Shown here in pieces: positions 17,678 through 26,260 of a stretch of DNA of 64,000 bases. The notes under the pieces are model-generated. The model made no database searches. It was not told the origin of the DNA and worked only from the letters and a program-made list of their open reading frames with translations. A program made the position numbers and the translations under genes. The stretch lies in the NCBI GenBank assembly GCA_964584985.1, contig CAZPBK010000001.1, forward strand, positions 62,001-126,000, read 5' to 3'. Source of the DNA: JABMRF01 sp964584985. Lineage in GTDB: Bacteria; Patescibacteriota; Patescibacteriia; UBA11705; JABHMO01. Position 1 is the first letter of the stretch, and the number at the start of each line of letters is the position of its first letter.

Positions 17678-17691
17678 TTCGGATTGAATCT
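17678..17691 (+). repeat. Direct repeat, copy 2, beside the peroxiredoxin gene
   Basis: This is an exact second copy of the 14-mer at 17206-17219, directly upstream of the peroxiredoxin start. The copies are 472 bases apart, so they bracket the gene. Confidence 0.7.
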
Positions 17692-17748
17692 CTTCTGAAA
17701 TTTCGGATAAAAAAGTGCTCTGCCTCTACATTATTCTTTGATGTATTG

Positions 17749-17772
17749 CCCCGCCTTTCGCGAAAGGCGGGG
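17749..17772. repeat. Perfect 24-bp GC-rich palindrome
   Basis: The half-site CCCCGCCTTTCG is followed immediately by its exact reverse complement. It is strikingly GC-rich for this region and has no T run, so it is not a standard terminator. It may be a dispersed REP-like element or a protein-binding site. I saw no second copy in the window. Confidence 0.75.
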
Positions 17773-17797
17773 TTGACGTTTTAATTTGGCTCTTTTC

Positions 17798-17950
17798 CTA
17801 ACAACAATTGTCCCAATCCACTATACTTTCCATTTCTTTTAGTTTTTCTTTGTATTTATCTTTACATTTTTGACTGCAAAAATACACCTCACCATTAAAC
17901 AAGGCTTTATTTTTATCAACTTTTTTTTGGCAAATTATGCACTTTTTCAT
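17798..17950 (-). CDS. Small zinc-binding protein (TRASH/YHS-like), 50 aa
   Basis: A short frame from the ATG at 17950 to a TAG at 17798 encodes 50 residues. Two cysteine pairs, C4-x2-C7 and C25-x3-C29 (FCSQKCKDKY), form the typical TRASH or MYM-type metal-binding pattern, and the protein ends in a Cys-Cys pair. Such proteins bind zinc or sense metals, but no specific role can be assigned. The pattern of conserved-looking cysteines supports a real gene despite the short length. Confidence 0.65.
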   Translation of the reverse strand: MKKCIICQKKVDKNKALFNGEVYFCSQKCKDKYKEKLKEMESIVDWDNCC

Positions 17951-18015
17951 AATTTTGTGATTTTACGATATAATTATACTAAATTTTACACTTAATTTCA
18001 ATTCTATTCAACCAA

Positions 18016-18047
18016 AACAAAAGAACGGGCTTTCCCGCTCTTTTGTT
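18016..18047 (-). terminator. Terminator of the secreted repeat protein gene
   Basis: A 14-bp stem (AACAAAAGAACGGG on the plus strand, one wobble) closes a 4-base loop. The T-rich arm makes it functional on the minus strand and possibly in both directions. It lies 17 bases after the stop at 18064. Confidence 0.8.
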
Positions 18048-18063
18048 GTTATATCCTGTATTC

Positions 18064-18876
18064 TTATCTGGTTGCTCCACTGTAGGCAATTGCTCTTACG
18101 GCATCCCAATCCGTTGCGCTACTTGGTGAATGCCCAAAGATTCCTTCAAAATGGTCAATAGCTTCGGCTTCACTGCCCAAATTTCTTTCCCCCGGTCTTA
18201 AACCATAAGCCATAATGGTCACGGCCGCATTATCATTGGGATTATCCATATTAGCCACTCTTAAATAAATTGTTTCAAACATGTCCTTGGCATTGTCCAA
18301 AGCGGTTTGACTGGACTCACTCGGCCATCGTCCATTGGCAATTTTTAATACATCATTCCATTCAGCTGCAGTTTCAGGTAATTTCCCAAAAGCAGCCTGG
18401 TAGCTGTCCACTACGCCCGCTCTTTCACCGGCTCCCAAGTTCAAAGTAGTGGGAGTTCCATAGGTGATAAAATTAACAAGCGCGGTCATGACAGCTTCGC
18501 TTTCGTCACCGGAAATGATTTTACTGACAAGAGTTGATTCATAGGAAGCCTCTTTAGCCAAATCTCTTTCAACGCCAACGGCCGAGGTAAGATCAACCAC
18601 ATTTCCGCCCGCAATATCTTCGGCTTCGTTAGTCATTTTTTCTAATTCAGTTGCGGCCTCTTCATCACCGCTAACCGGTTCTTCATCTCCATAAGTTGGA
18701 GTTGGTTCCGGTTCATCGACCGGCTCTTCAGGTGTGTCAAATAAACTTTGTGGAGCGGAATAAGAAATTCCTCCACCGCCACCACCATAACCAAAGGCAT
18801 CATTAAACACCATGGTCACTCCGGGTAGAAGAAGAAGAGCGGCAAGTACAAAGTAAATGAAAAATCTTGTTTTCAT
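18064..18876 (-). CDS. Secreted acidic protein with a duplicated 35-residue repeat
   Basis: This 270-aa protein begins with a signal peptide or anchor (about 1-28), followed by a Gly-rich run and an acidic Pro/Glu-rich linker (45-75). Two copies of a helical repeat follow, at about 145-182 and 232-265. Each begins with LG, contains an AFG or IFG turn then P, and ends in EW/DW-x-D/A-V-x-x-IA. No enzyme motif is visible, so it is probably a cell-surface or extracellular structural protein. It has its own extended -10 promoter and terminator. Confidence 0.65.
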   Translation of the reverse strand: MKTRFFIYFVLAALLLLPGVTMVFNDAFGYGGGGGGISYSAPQSLFDTPEEPVDEPEPTPTYGDEEPVSGDEEAATELEKMTNEAEDIAGGNVVDLTSAVGVERDLAKEASYESTLVSKIISGDESEAVMTALVNFITYGTPTTLNLGAGERAGVVDSYQAAFGKLPETAAEWNDVLKIANGRWPSESSQTALDNAKDMFETIYLRVANMDNPNDNAAVTIMAYGLRPGERNLGSEAEAIDHFEGIFGHSPSSATDWDAVRAIAYSGATR

Positions 18877-18937
18877 AAGCTCAAAATTAATTAAAAATTA
18901 TTATGTGATTATCTAAAGTTATGCTATCTTCAAATTT

Positions 18938-18946
18938 ATTATACCA
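18938..18946 (-). promoter_or_regulatory. Extended -10 promoter of the secreted repeat protein gene
   Basis: On the minus strand the sequence reads TGG then TATAAT, an extended -10 box that can work without a good -35. About 60 bases of leader precede the ATG at 18876. Confidence 0.55.
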
Positions 18947-18961
18947 CTTACACCATACAAT

Positions 18962-19006
18962 AAAAAGCCTACAAATATTCAGGTGTGGATAAATATTTTA
19001 ATAGGC
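18962..19006 (-). terminator. Terminator of the 22229-18998 operon
   Basis: On the minus strand GCCTA pairs with TAGGC and AAATATT with AATATTT around a 12-base loop, followed by TTTTT. It overlaps the stop of the membrane protein gene. Confidence 0.6.
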
Positions 19007-20623
19007 ATTATTTTTCCATATTTGTAAAACTTGATTATCAAAAATATTTTTTAGGTTTTTTTGATTTTGAACAAAAGCATATTTTGACCAATCAACCTCT
19101 TTAAGTAAAATTATATATTTAATATCCCACTTGCTCAACTTTTCGCCCAAATCACGAATCTGATCTGTTTTTCCCAAAATATCCCGTTCCCAAAAAAGAG
19201 AAAAAGGTCTGGTACTGGAGCTATAAATTCCTCCCACTTCCATATTGTCGCCACAATAATTATCTTTTTCCAAAAAACGACAAAAAGGATTGGCCGTAAC
19301 TCTATCCTCTAAAAAATCAAAACTCATATAACCGTGCCAAGGCAAAGCCAAGACATTAAAATCATCTTCATCTTGATCAATAATCTTTTTAACTTCATAC
19401 CACTCCGCAGGATAATTAGCGGTACTCAATTGACCACGAAAACCGTTGAACATCAAAGGATTATAAACCAAAGGCAAAACAACAATCAGCCCGACCAACC
19501 AGGTTTTATTGATTTTTTTAAAATAATTTTCAGCTTGTTTAACTCCGATTGATCCGAAATAAAGGTAAACAATCGCTAAAAAAGCCAACCATTTTTGCGG
19601 TTCTCTAAGGCCTTGATAAAAAGGGACATATTTATTTAATAATTTTACTAAGGCTTCAAAAGGCGCAAAAGCCGAACCGACTCCCAAAATCAAAGCCAAG
19701 ATACCGATTACCAAAAAGCCAACTGAGCTTGGTTTGTGTTTTTTATTTTTCCAACCAACGATCACTCCCCAAACAACAAAAAGAAAAATTAAACCAAAAA
19801 TCACCCACCAAAAAGGATTAAATTCATTAACCGGCAAATAAAATCCGGTTTTTTCAGCCCAAAAACCATGCATTCCCAAAGCATTGAGAAGAACATGGGT
19901 ATTACCGGGATCCGTTGAAAAAGCCAAGTTGTGTTGCCAGTCAAACCCCTGAATCCTTTGATTTTTTTCACTATCGCCAAAAGTAAAAGGAATTAACCAA
20001 TAAAGATTAACAATCACAACTGCCAATATCAAAATCAGTGATTTTAATAAATATTTTTTCAATCTTGGCTGGTTTTTCTTTTTAAAAGCCGAGCCAACAA
20101 GCAAAATCAGCACGGTAAATACGGAAATATAAAACAAATGCAAAGACAATTGGCTGATTAGAAACCAAAAAATTAAAGTAAAAATCAAATCTTTCCATTG
20201 TAAGGAATTAATAAACTTTAACAAACCATAAAATAAAAATGGTAGTAAAGCATAAGCCAAACAATGCCAAATCTGGCCAAAAACGATTCGGGAATACAAA
20301 AAAGGAGAAAATAAATAAAGAAATGAGGCAAACAAAGAAGACCATCTTGATTCAGTTAAATAATAGGTCAACCGATAGGCGGAAAAACCAGCTAAGAAAA
20401 AAACCAAGAATAACATGGCCTTTTGTATAAAAGCACTGGAAAAAACCATGTTTAACAAGTATAAAACAAAGTTCAATAAAAAATAATTATCTACTTTCTG
20501 AGGAAAATTAAATTCCAAGGACCAACTCATATCCGTAGCAAAAACAAAACCACTCTTTAAAAGTGGCCAGATAATTAACAATGACAAAATTACATATTTA
20601 AAAATTAACCTTTTCTTTTCCAT
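18998..20623 (-). CDS. Large membrane protein, GT-C glycosyltransferase-like
   Basis: This 541-aa protein has about 11-12 transmembrane segments in the first 380 residues and a soluble extracytoplasmic tail. The first loop contains acidic residues (FPQKVDNYF), and the LREPQKWLAFLAI segment resembles large predicted membrane glycosyltransferases or YfhO-like proteins. Such enzymes use polyprenyl-phosphate sugars outside the membrane. Family membership is inferred from topology, not a catalytic motif. It is the last of three genes in one operon. Confidence 0.55.
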   Translation of the reverse strand: MEKKRLIFKYVILSLLIIWPLLKSGFVFATDMSWSLEFNFPQKVDNYFLLNFVLYLLNMVFSSAFIQKAMLFLVFFLAGFSAYRLTYYLTESRWSSLFASFLYLFSPFLYSRIVFGQIWHCLAYALLPFLFYGLLKFINSLQWKDLIFTLIFWFLISQLSLHLFYISVFTVLILLVGSAFKKKNQPRLKKYLLKSLILILAVVIVNLYWLIPFTFGDSEKNQRIQGFDWQHNLAFSTDPGNTHVLLNALGMHGFWAEKTGFYLPVNEFNPFWWVIFGLIFLFVVWGVIVGWKNKKHKPSSVGFLVIGILALILGVGSAFAPFEALVKLLNKYVPFYQGLREPQKWLAFLAIVYLYFGSIGVKQAENYFKKINKTWLVGLIVVLPLVYNPLMFNGFRGQLSTANYPAEWYEVKKIIDQDEDDFNVLALPWHGYMSFDFLEDRVTANPFCRFLEKDNYCGDNMEVGGIYSSSTRPFSLFWERDILGKTDQIRDLGEKLSKWDIKYIILLKEVDWSKYAFVQNQKNLKNIFDNQVLQIWKNNAY

Positions 20624-20625
20624 CC

Positions 20626-20976
20626 TTACTTAAAATTCAATTTTTTAACTTTGAGATATAATTTTGATTTTTTAATATGCTGAATTATTTGTAACAACAA
20701 GCCCAACGATAAAGCATAGTAACAATAAAAAGCTATTTGTTCAGCCGATTTAGGTAATCTAAGCATTAAAAAAATTGGAATAAATAAAAAGAACATAAGA
20801 CCAAAAAGTAAATAAATTCTCGGATCCCAGTTGAAAAGGACAAACAAGAAAAAGCTCCCCAGAAACAAAGCTACTTCTATTCCGAATGATCTATAAAAGA
20901 TCAAAAAAACAATCAAAAAAGTAAAAAACTTTAAATTATATTTTTCCCCGAATATTTTATCTAATTTCTTACTCAT
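20626..20976 (-). CDS. Small membrane protein, 116 aa
   Basis: This protein has four closely spaced hydrophobic segments (about 17-31, 33-48, 52-70, 82-97) and a basic, Lys-rich C-terminus. No family is recognised. It sits between two membrane-associated genes with gaps of 2 bases on either side, so it is likely a subunit or partner of the large membrane protein downstream. Confidence 0.55.
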   Translation of the reverse strand: MSKKLDKIFGEKYNLKFFTFLIVFLIFYRSFGIEVALFLGSFFLFVLFNWDPRIYLLFGLMFFLFIPIFLMLRLPKSAEQIAFYCYYALSLGLLLQIIQHIKKSKLYLKVKKLNFK

Positions 20977-20978
20977 AG

Positions 20979-22229
20979 TTAGTGTTTTATTTTTATTTGC
21001 TTAATAAAGCTGTATCCTTTATCGATACAAGCAATGCCAAGTCCGCCTGATGAATATTCTTCATCGACCACTTCCGTTAACAATTTATAGTCATCACCAT
21101 CCAATGAAATAAACAAACTAATATTCGGACCTTCAGCCTCTATCCTTAACCAATAATAATTATCTTTTCTAAAATTAAAATTAAGTATTTTCCCTTGCTT
21201 AATATCCTGCCATCCATCGCTTGTTAATGACATCAAAGACCAAATGTTACTATTTTCCTTTATAAAAAAGTAATAACCTTTTCCAGTTTTATAATTACCA
21301 CGGAAAAAGGCGCCACTTCTGCCACGCTGTGGGGCTAATTGTAGGTCATAAACAAAATCATTAACACTCGAAGCTCTTTTTAGAATAGTGTTATACCCGC
21401 TAAAATGGTGAATTTCCAAGACATTGTTGCCATCATTATCAATGTTAAGAGTCAGGGTGTCGCTATTGTGCAAATTCCAATCATCGATAAAATCTTTGTT
21501 ATAAACAAACTTCAAATCATCGATATTTATCATACTTGTTAATCCCAACCTTGATTTTATGCTAAATTCAATCTTATTTACCTGATTTATATCAAAATCA
21601 GGGTCTTCACTGACTCTGGCCATAAATGAGACGGGCAACCTGTTAAAAATCCAACCGGAAGACAAATTTGTTATATTATAAATATAATATTCATTCGGAT
21701 CATCTCCCAATAATCTTATTTTAAAAGATTCTACATTTTGGGGATCCGAAATATTTGTATAAAACTCTATAAACTTCAAGTTCTTGTAGTTTTCATTTTT
21801 ACTTTGATCTTCACTGTCTTTTATTTTATCATTAATTGACTCTTTACTGTTGATGGCTTTTGATATAACTTTTTCTTCTTTTTCTGCCACTATCGTAATA
21901 CTAGCTTCTCCGTTATGATATGTTCTCTTGTCATAATATCCATCACCCTGCCAATTTTCTCCTATTTCAAAATCACTTACCTTTTCCACCTTAAACTCTT
22001 TATACTTTTCTGCAAAATTTATTTTTATATTAGCTTTTCCAAAAAGGATCTCCGATAGACTTGATTTATTTTCTATAGATGTTTGTTCATATTCGTAATC
22101 TTGTTTAGTTATAGTTTTTGTTTGGTAATTAATCCAAAAAAAGGCAAATAAGACTCCGATAATTGCTATCGCTACTCCCATTATTAAAGGTAAACTGCGT
22201 TTTATCCAACTTTTAGGTTTTTTTGACAT
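20979..22229 (-). CDS. Membrane-anchored protein with lectin-like (LamG/DUF1080-type) C-terminal domain
   Basis: A 416-aa protein with one N-terminal membrane segment (about 13-33) and the rest outside the cell. Residues about 285-416 have the alternating beta pattern of a concanavalin-like jelly roll, including SGAFFRG, GYYFFIKE, YYWLRIEAEG and SGGLGIACID, as in DUF1080 or LamG domains that bind or cleave sugars. The middle part (90-250) is also beta-rich. It begins an operon from a strong promoter with a near-consensus -35. The sugar-binding role is inferred. Confidence 0.55.
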   Translation of the reverse strand: MSKKPKSWIKRSLPLIMGVAIAIIGVLFAFFWINYQTKTITKQDYEYEQTSIENKSSLSEILFGKANIKINFAEKYKEFKVEKVSDFEIGENWQGDGYYDKRTYHNGEASITIVAEKEEKVISKAINSKESINDKIKDSEDQSKNENYKNLKFIEFYTNISDPQNVESFKIRLLGDDPNEYYIYNITNLSSGWIFNRLPVSFMARVSEDPDFDINQVNKIEFSIKSRLGLTSMINIDDLKFVYNKDFIDDWNLHNSDTLTLNIDNDGNNVLEIHHFSGYNTILKRASSVNDFVYDLQLAPQRGRSGAFFRGNYKTGKGYYFFIKENSNIWSLMSLTSDGWQDIKQGKILNFNFRKDNYYWLRIEAEGPNISLFISLDGDDYKLLTEVVDEEYSSGGLGIACIDKGYSFIKQIKIKH

Positions 22230-22269
22230 ATATTACAGTTTATTAGATTATTAGAGCTATTCATTATAT

Positions 22270-22298
22270 AATATACTATCCGCTGTTGACCTTGTCAA
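22270..22298 (-). promoter_or_regulatory. Promoter of the 22229-18998 operon
   Basis: On the minus strand TTGACA (22293-22298) and TATATT (22270-22275) are 17 bases apart. Its -35 faces the -35 of the divergent plus-strand promoter; together they form TTGAC-CTT-GTCAA. Confidence 0.75.
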
Positions 22299-22315
22299 TT
22301 ATAATATTATATAAT
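22286..22315 (+). promoter_or_regulatory. Divergent promoter of the 52-aa gene
   Basis: TTGACC (22286-22291) and TATAAT (22310-22315) are separated by 18 bases. About 40 bases of leader run to the ATG at 22362. Confidence 0.6.
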
Positions 22316-22361
22316 AAAATCAGACAATGTTAAGTAAATTAATCTTCAAATAATTTATTTT

Positions 22362-22520
22362 ATGTGTTTCCTGAAAAAAATATTCAAGAAAAAAACCAAG
22401 TTAGAAAATTATGATTCTCCCACATCAAACCAAGGCCGTAAGTCAGAGTCAAAAAAGCACAATGGGAATGATGAAGAAAAGATCAAGGATCGACTTCGCG
22501 AATTAGGTTATTTTGAATAA
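22362..22520 (+). CDS. Small basic protein, 52 aa, with sulfatase-like C-terminal tail
   Basis: A short frame behind a good promoter and before a strong hairpin. The protein is highly charged (Lys-rich N-terminus, then polar) and ends in KDRLRELGYFE. That ending resembles the extreme C-terminus of many sulfatases and alkaline-phosphatase relatives, which often finish in LRxLGYxE. It could be a remnant or a small independent protein sharing that tail. No ribosome site is visible. It lies beside a locus with two proteins of that superfamily. Confidence 0.5.
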   Translation: MCFLKKIFKKKTKLENYDSPTSNQGRKSESKKHNGNDEEKIKDRLRELGYFE

Positions 22521-22540
22521 AAAATATTATATTTTTTCCT

Positions 22541-22566
22541 AAAAACAAGTTTTAAAACTTGTTTTT
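22541..22566. terminator. Bidirectional terminator between the 52-aa gene and the polysaccharide operon
   Basis: A perfect 26-base palindrome (AAAAACAAGTTTT then its reverse complement) gives a stem with T runs in both directions. It overlaps the stop of the minus-strand gene at 22552 and follows the 52-aa gene by 20 bases. Confidence 0.8.
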
Positions 22567-24930
22567 ATGTTCTTTAAATACCGCAAAGCCAGCTAAAACA
22601 ATACTTGTGACACTCAACAAAACTCCGAGATATAAATAATTTTGTGAATTATTATATATTGTTAATTTAATTTTTTTATTTCCCTCATCTTCTAAAGGAC
22701 CAATGTACCAAGCATTAGCATAACCATTTGCTCTGATGTGTTGATCATCATAAAGAGGTTTTTTAAACATAAATTTCAAATCTGAGATTTTATATTTAAA
22801 AGCTGAATGTTTTCCTTCTCCGATGTTAGCGTGTACCCTTTCGAGCTCTTCTATGTTTGAAAAATTATTTGTGTAAAGCTTCCATCCATTATTGAAATTT
22901 TCCAAAAAAACCAAATAAAAGGAATTCTTAAAATTTGAGATCTCAATATCATAATGGGTAGGATTTATTTTTTTAAATTTAATATAAGGTGAGAAAGATT
23001 TATTCTCATTAACAAAACAGGAGGTGGGATCTGAAGATATAATCTCTTTCTCTGGCGTAAAGGCGGATGAAGTTATATATTTAGAAAGTTCCTTTATGTT
23101 GGAAGCGTTATTAATCTTTTGACAGGATGGAACATTGTAAATTTTGGGTAAAAACTCATCGGCAAGATATATATCATTACCTCCTATCTTTTTATGCAAT
23201 GAAATATTTTTGATGTTTTGCAACTTTTCTTTTACAAACTCGGGAGAATCTTTGCCATTTAAATAGTCATATATAAGGTCATTTCTTTGTACTATGTACT
23301 TGATATTTAAAATTGATGTTAGCTTGGTTATCTTTAAATATTCTTGATCAATTGATTGATAAAGTAAATTAACAAGTTCATCTCTTAATCTCTCAGCATT
23401 ATTTAAACTTCTCTCGTAATAGTTGACTAAAAAAGCCTTACTGGAAAGATATGGCAACAAATGAGAATTAAGAATCATCCCCCAACTGTAAACCGCCCTA
23501 TCGGTGTTTGGCAAAAGCAGTCCTCTAAATTCTTGAGGGTCATTATTCAAAAAAGTGGCTGTTTTATTAACATACTCGGGAAAAGGATAGTTAATATGTG
23601 CTGACTGAAGCTTTGTTTTATCAGTTCTATGAGGATACATCTCTCCGTTCCAAAATGGTTTTAGTTGGATCAGAACCAATATTAGAAAAACGCCAAGGAG
23701 GAGATATTTTAAAACTCTTTTTTTGTATTTTTCAAAAAGTTTTAAAGCATAAACAATTGATGTTGTAAACATTATAGAAAAACACAAGGTCAAAACATTC
23801 ATCGACTTTTGCCATGGGGACCGGAACAACCAAAATCCGGGAATATTTTCAATGGCCCAACTGTACAAATTAAATTTTTGAGCTATGGCGAAAAAAGCAA
23901 ACAGTATAAATATTATTTTGAAAAACAGTACTTTTTTATTTTTATTAAAAATTAAAAAACTTAAAAACCCAATAAAGCTCAATAAATAACTGAGAAATAT
24001 ATATAAAGGGTTATTAAAATATTTTTGTATTGACGGATAAAAAAGTTCCCCATTTTTACCGGCTGACAGCCCTTTAGCGCCCATTAGTCGTAGATTTTCA
24101 TGAAGCACTAGAGACTTACCCTTGCTCCATTTTATACTCAACTCTTTTGCTTCGTGCAGCTTGTCTTGATTGTTTATTGCCGTAGACAAGGTTTCATGCA
24201 AAAACGGTAAAAAACACCACAAATTGAAAAAAACAAAAAACAATAGACCCATGGCCATTTTTTTTATAAACTCTTTTTTAAAGTTGTGGGTGATTATGTA
24301 AAAAGCAAGATAGGCTAATAAAACTGAATAAGTGGACGCTATAATGGAAATATTTGATAAACCGATGTTTAAGGGAATTGTAAATAATGAAAAAATCACT
24401 ATGTTTTTAAGACAAAATTCACTTTCCAACAATATCATTAAACGAGCCAATACAATTGGTAAAAATAAAAAAGGTAATATTTTTATAAAATGCAACCCAT
24501 GCCAAATCATGAATTGATAAAATGAACAAATATAAATAATTGATCCAATTATATTTGGAAAATATTTTTTCCGAAAAATATGATCCAATAAATAATAAAT
24601 TGAAGTGAAACCGGAAGCCAAAAGTAAAGCAAAAATTATTTTTTCAGTAATTATGAGCGATCCTGTTAATAACAAAATTAAATAAAAAGGAATGAACAAA
24701 AGTGTTTGAGAAAACTTTCTTCCATAAGGGACTCCCCCGGATCTAATATCCCATAAAAATGTGGTTTTATTGATAAAATTTTTTCCGTAAGAAATCCTAC
24801 CGTCTCCGTAGTTTATTATACTCCCCTGATTAAACCAAAAGTTTGAAACAATTAAAAAAAATATTATTAATGACAACAAAAAGATCACTAAAACATGATT
24901 TTTTTTACAAAAACTCGCAAGGCGTTTCAT
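22552..24930 (-). CDS. Large membrane protein, YfhO/GT-C-like
   Basis: A 792-aa protein with about 12 membrane segments in the first 430 residues, a long extracytoplasmic domain and a final C-terminal membrane helix (about 766-784). The first large loop contains YGDGRISYGKNF, and a FRSPWQKSMNV segment matches the FR-x-P-x-K feature seen in related membrane proteins, including the one at 18998. It is probably a polyprenyl-sugar glycosyltransferase acting outside the membrane. It is the last gene of the long polysaccharide operon. Confidence 0.55.
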   Translation of the reverse strand: MKRLASFCKKNHVLVIFLLSLIIFFLIVSNFWFNQGSIINYGDGRISYGKNFINKTTFLWDIRSGGVPYGRKFSQTLLFIPFYLILLLTGSLIITEKIIFALLLASGFTSIYYLLDHIFRKKYFPNIIGSIIYICSFYQFMIWHGLHFIKILPFLFLPIVLARLMILLESEFCLKNIVIFSLFTIPLNIGLSNISIIASTYSVLLAYLAFYIITHNFKKEFIKKMAMGLLFFVFFNLWCFLPFLHETLSTAINNQDKLHEAKELSIKWSKGKSLVLHENLRLMGAKGLSAGKNGELFYPSIQKYFNNPLYIFLSYLLSFIGFLSFLIFNKNKKVLFFKIIFILFAFFAIAQKFNLYSWAIENIPGFWLFRSPWQKSMNVLTLCFSIMFTTSIVYALKLFEKYKKRVLKYLLLGVFLILVLIQLKPFWNGEMYPHRTDKTKLQSAHINYPFPEYVNKTATFLNNDPQEFRGLLLPNTDRAVYSWGMILNSHLLPYLSSKAFLVNYYERSLNNAERLRDELVNLLYQSIDQEYLKITKLTSILNIKYIVQRNDLIYDYLNGKDSPEFVKEKLQNIKNISLHKKIGGNDIYLADEFLPKIYNVPSCQKINNASNIKELSKYITSSAFTPEKEIISSDPTSCFVNENKSFSPYIKFKKINPTHYDIEISNFKNSFYLVFLENFNNGWKLYTNNFSNIEELERVHANIGEGKHSAFKYKISDLKFMFKKPLYDDQHIRANGYANAWYIGPLEDEGNKKIKLTIYNNSQNYLYLGVLLSVTSIVLAGFAVFKEHKNKF

Positions 24931-24933
24931 AAA

Positions 24934-26259
24934 TTACTTTTGTGTTTTTATTTTTTTTATAACCTCTAAAGCCTTTTTTTCTAAAATAAGACTTCCGTTT
25001 ATGTGCGTTTTTATTTTATTTTTCTCGTTTGGATCATTTTTCAAATCATAGATAAAAAAATCTTTTACTTCACCTTTGGTTGTTATCTTGGCAATGTATT
25101 TTTCATACTCATTCCTAACACTGATTAAAAAAATATTTTTATCCTCAATTGACAGGCTAATTATATCACGGTTTTTTTCTTCAACAGAATCTTCTGTTAA
25201 TAAATCCACCAAACTTTTTCCATCATATTCATTGGCTCCACTTCCATTAATCAAATGATCCAAGGTCGGGCATATATCCACCGTACTTACATTTTCAGAG
25301 ACAATTTTTCTAGAAATTCCGGGACCAACCCAGATAAAAGGGATTTTTATCAATTCTTCATACAAGTCACTTGTATGTTCAACTTTGCCGTGCTCCAAAA
25401 AAGCTTCGCCATGATCCGCCGTAAAGATAAAATGTGTATTGTTTTTATTTATTCCTTTTTTTTCTAAATCGTGTATAAATTTTTTTATTATATTATTTGA
25501 TAAATATAAATATTGATTTATGTATAATTTTTTCAATACACCTATCTGCTTATTTGAAAAATTTTCCAGAGGCTTAAAGAAAAATAATGAACGGAGAAAA
25601 AACCACTTTAGTCTATTGGTAAACTTATTGTGAGAGCTATATGGTCCGTGGACATCCATAAAATGCATCCATAAGAAAAAAGGATCCCCTTGTTCTCTTT
25701 TTTCTATTACATTTAAGGCGGTTTTTGTCAGTTTATCAGAGTTTGTATGGCTTAAGTCCAAAAAATAAAAACTAATTAATTTTAAAACCCCCCTTAGAAA
25801 TTTTAGTTTTTTGGATCGCCTTAATAATCTGATTAATTTCCCTCTAAACATTTTTTTCTTTGATCTTGTTTGAAAATCATGATAATAACAAAAACCCCTT
25901 TCATAGCCAAGACCCTTTATCAGAAAAGGATTAAAATCATTTAAACCAACTGTGTGGTATCCCTTGTCTTTTAATTTTTCTGCTATTGTTTTTCTTTGAT
26001 TTGATAATTTAACCGGATGCCAGCTGGTTCCCGGCAAAGGATCCCTTATCTCGTTTTCATAAACGCCTGGATATTGACCACTCATGATACTTGGCAAGGA
26101 ATAGGGTGTTATCGGAGCATTGGAAAATGAGTTTATAAATAAAGTCCCTTGTTTTGAAAACTCACTTATAAAATCATTATTATTTCTTTCATTATATGCC
26201 TTTAAGATATCTGATCGTAAGGCATCAACGGTAATTAAAATTATATTTGGTTTTTCCAT
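24934..26259 (-). CDS. Alkaline phosphatase superfamily protein (sulfatase-like)
   Basis: A 441-aa protein with the sulfatase/phosphodiesterase fold. Metal-binding motifs are visible: NIILITVDALRSD at the N-terminus and ADHGEAFLEHG near residues 285-295. The place of the catalytic residue reads TPYSLPSIMSG, with Thr/Ser but no C-x-P-S-R formylglycine motif, so it is more likely a phosphotransferase or phosphodiesterase than a true sulfatase. No signal peptide is evident. It is coupled by a 1-base gap to a second, smaller relative. Confidence 0.75.
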   Translation of the reverse strand: MEKPNIILITVDALRSDILKAYNERNNNDFISEFSKQGTLFINSFSNAPITPYSLPSIMSGQYPGVYENEIRDPLPGTSWHPVKLSNQRKTIAEKLKDKGYHTVGLNDFNPFLIKGLGYERGFCYYHDFQTRSKKKMFRGKLIRLLRRSKKLKFLRGVLKLISFYFLDLSHTNSDKLTKTALNVIEKREQGDPFFLWMHFMDVHGPYSSHNKFTNRLKWFFLRSLFFFKPLENFSNKQIGVLKKLYINQYLYLSNNIIKKFIHDLEKKGINKNNTHFIFTADHGEAFLEHGKVEHTSDLYEELIKIPFIWVGPGISRKIVSENVSTVDICPTLDHLINGSGANEYDGKSLVDLLTEDSVEEKNRDIISLSIEDKNIFLISVRNEYEKYIAKITTKGEVKDFFIYDLKNDPNEKNKIKTHINGSLILEKKALEVIKKIKTQK

Positions 26260-26260
26260 A

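Noticed and set aside
24934..26259. Calling the 441-aa protein a formylglycine sulfatase
   Set aside because: The C/S-x-P-S-R motif is absent; the equivalent site reads TPYSLPS.
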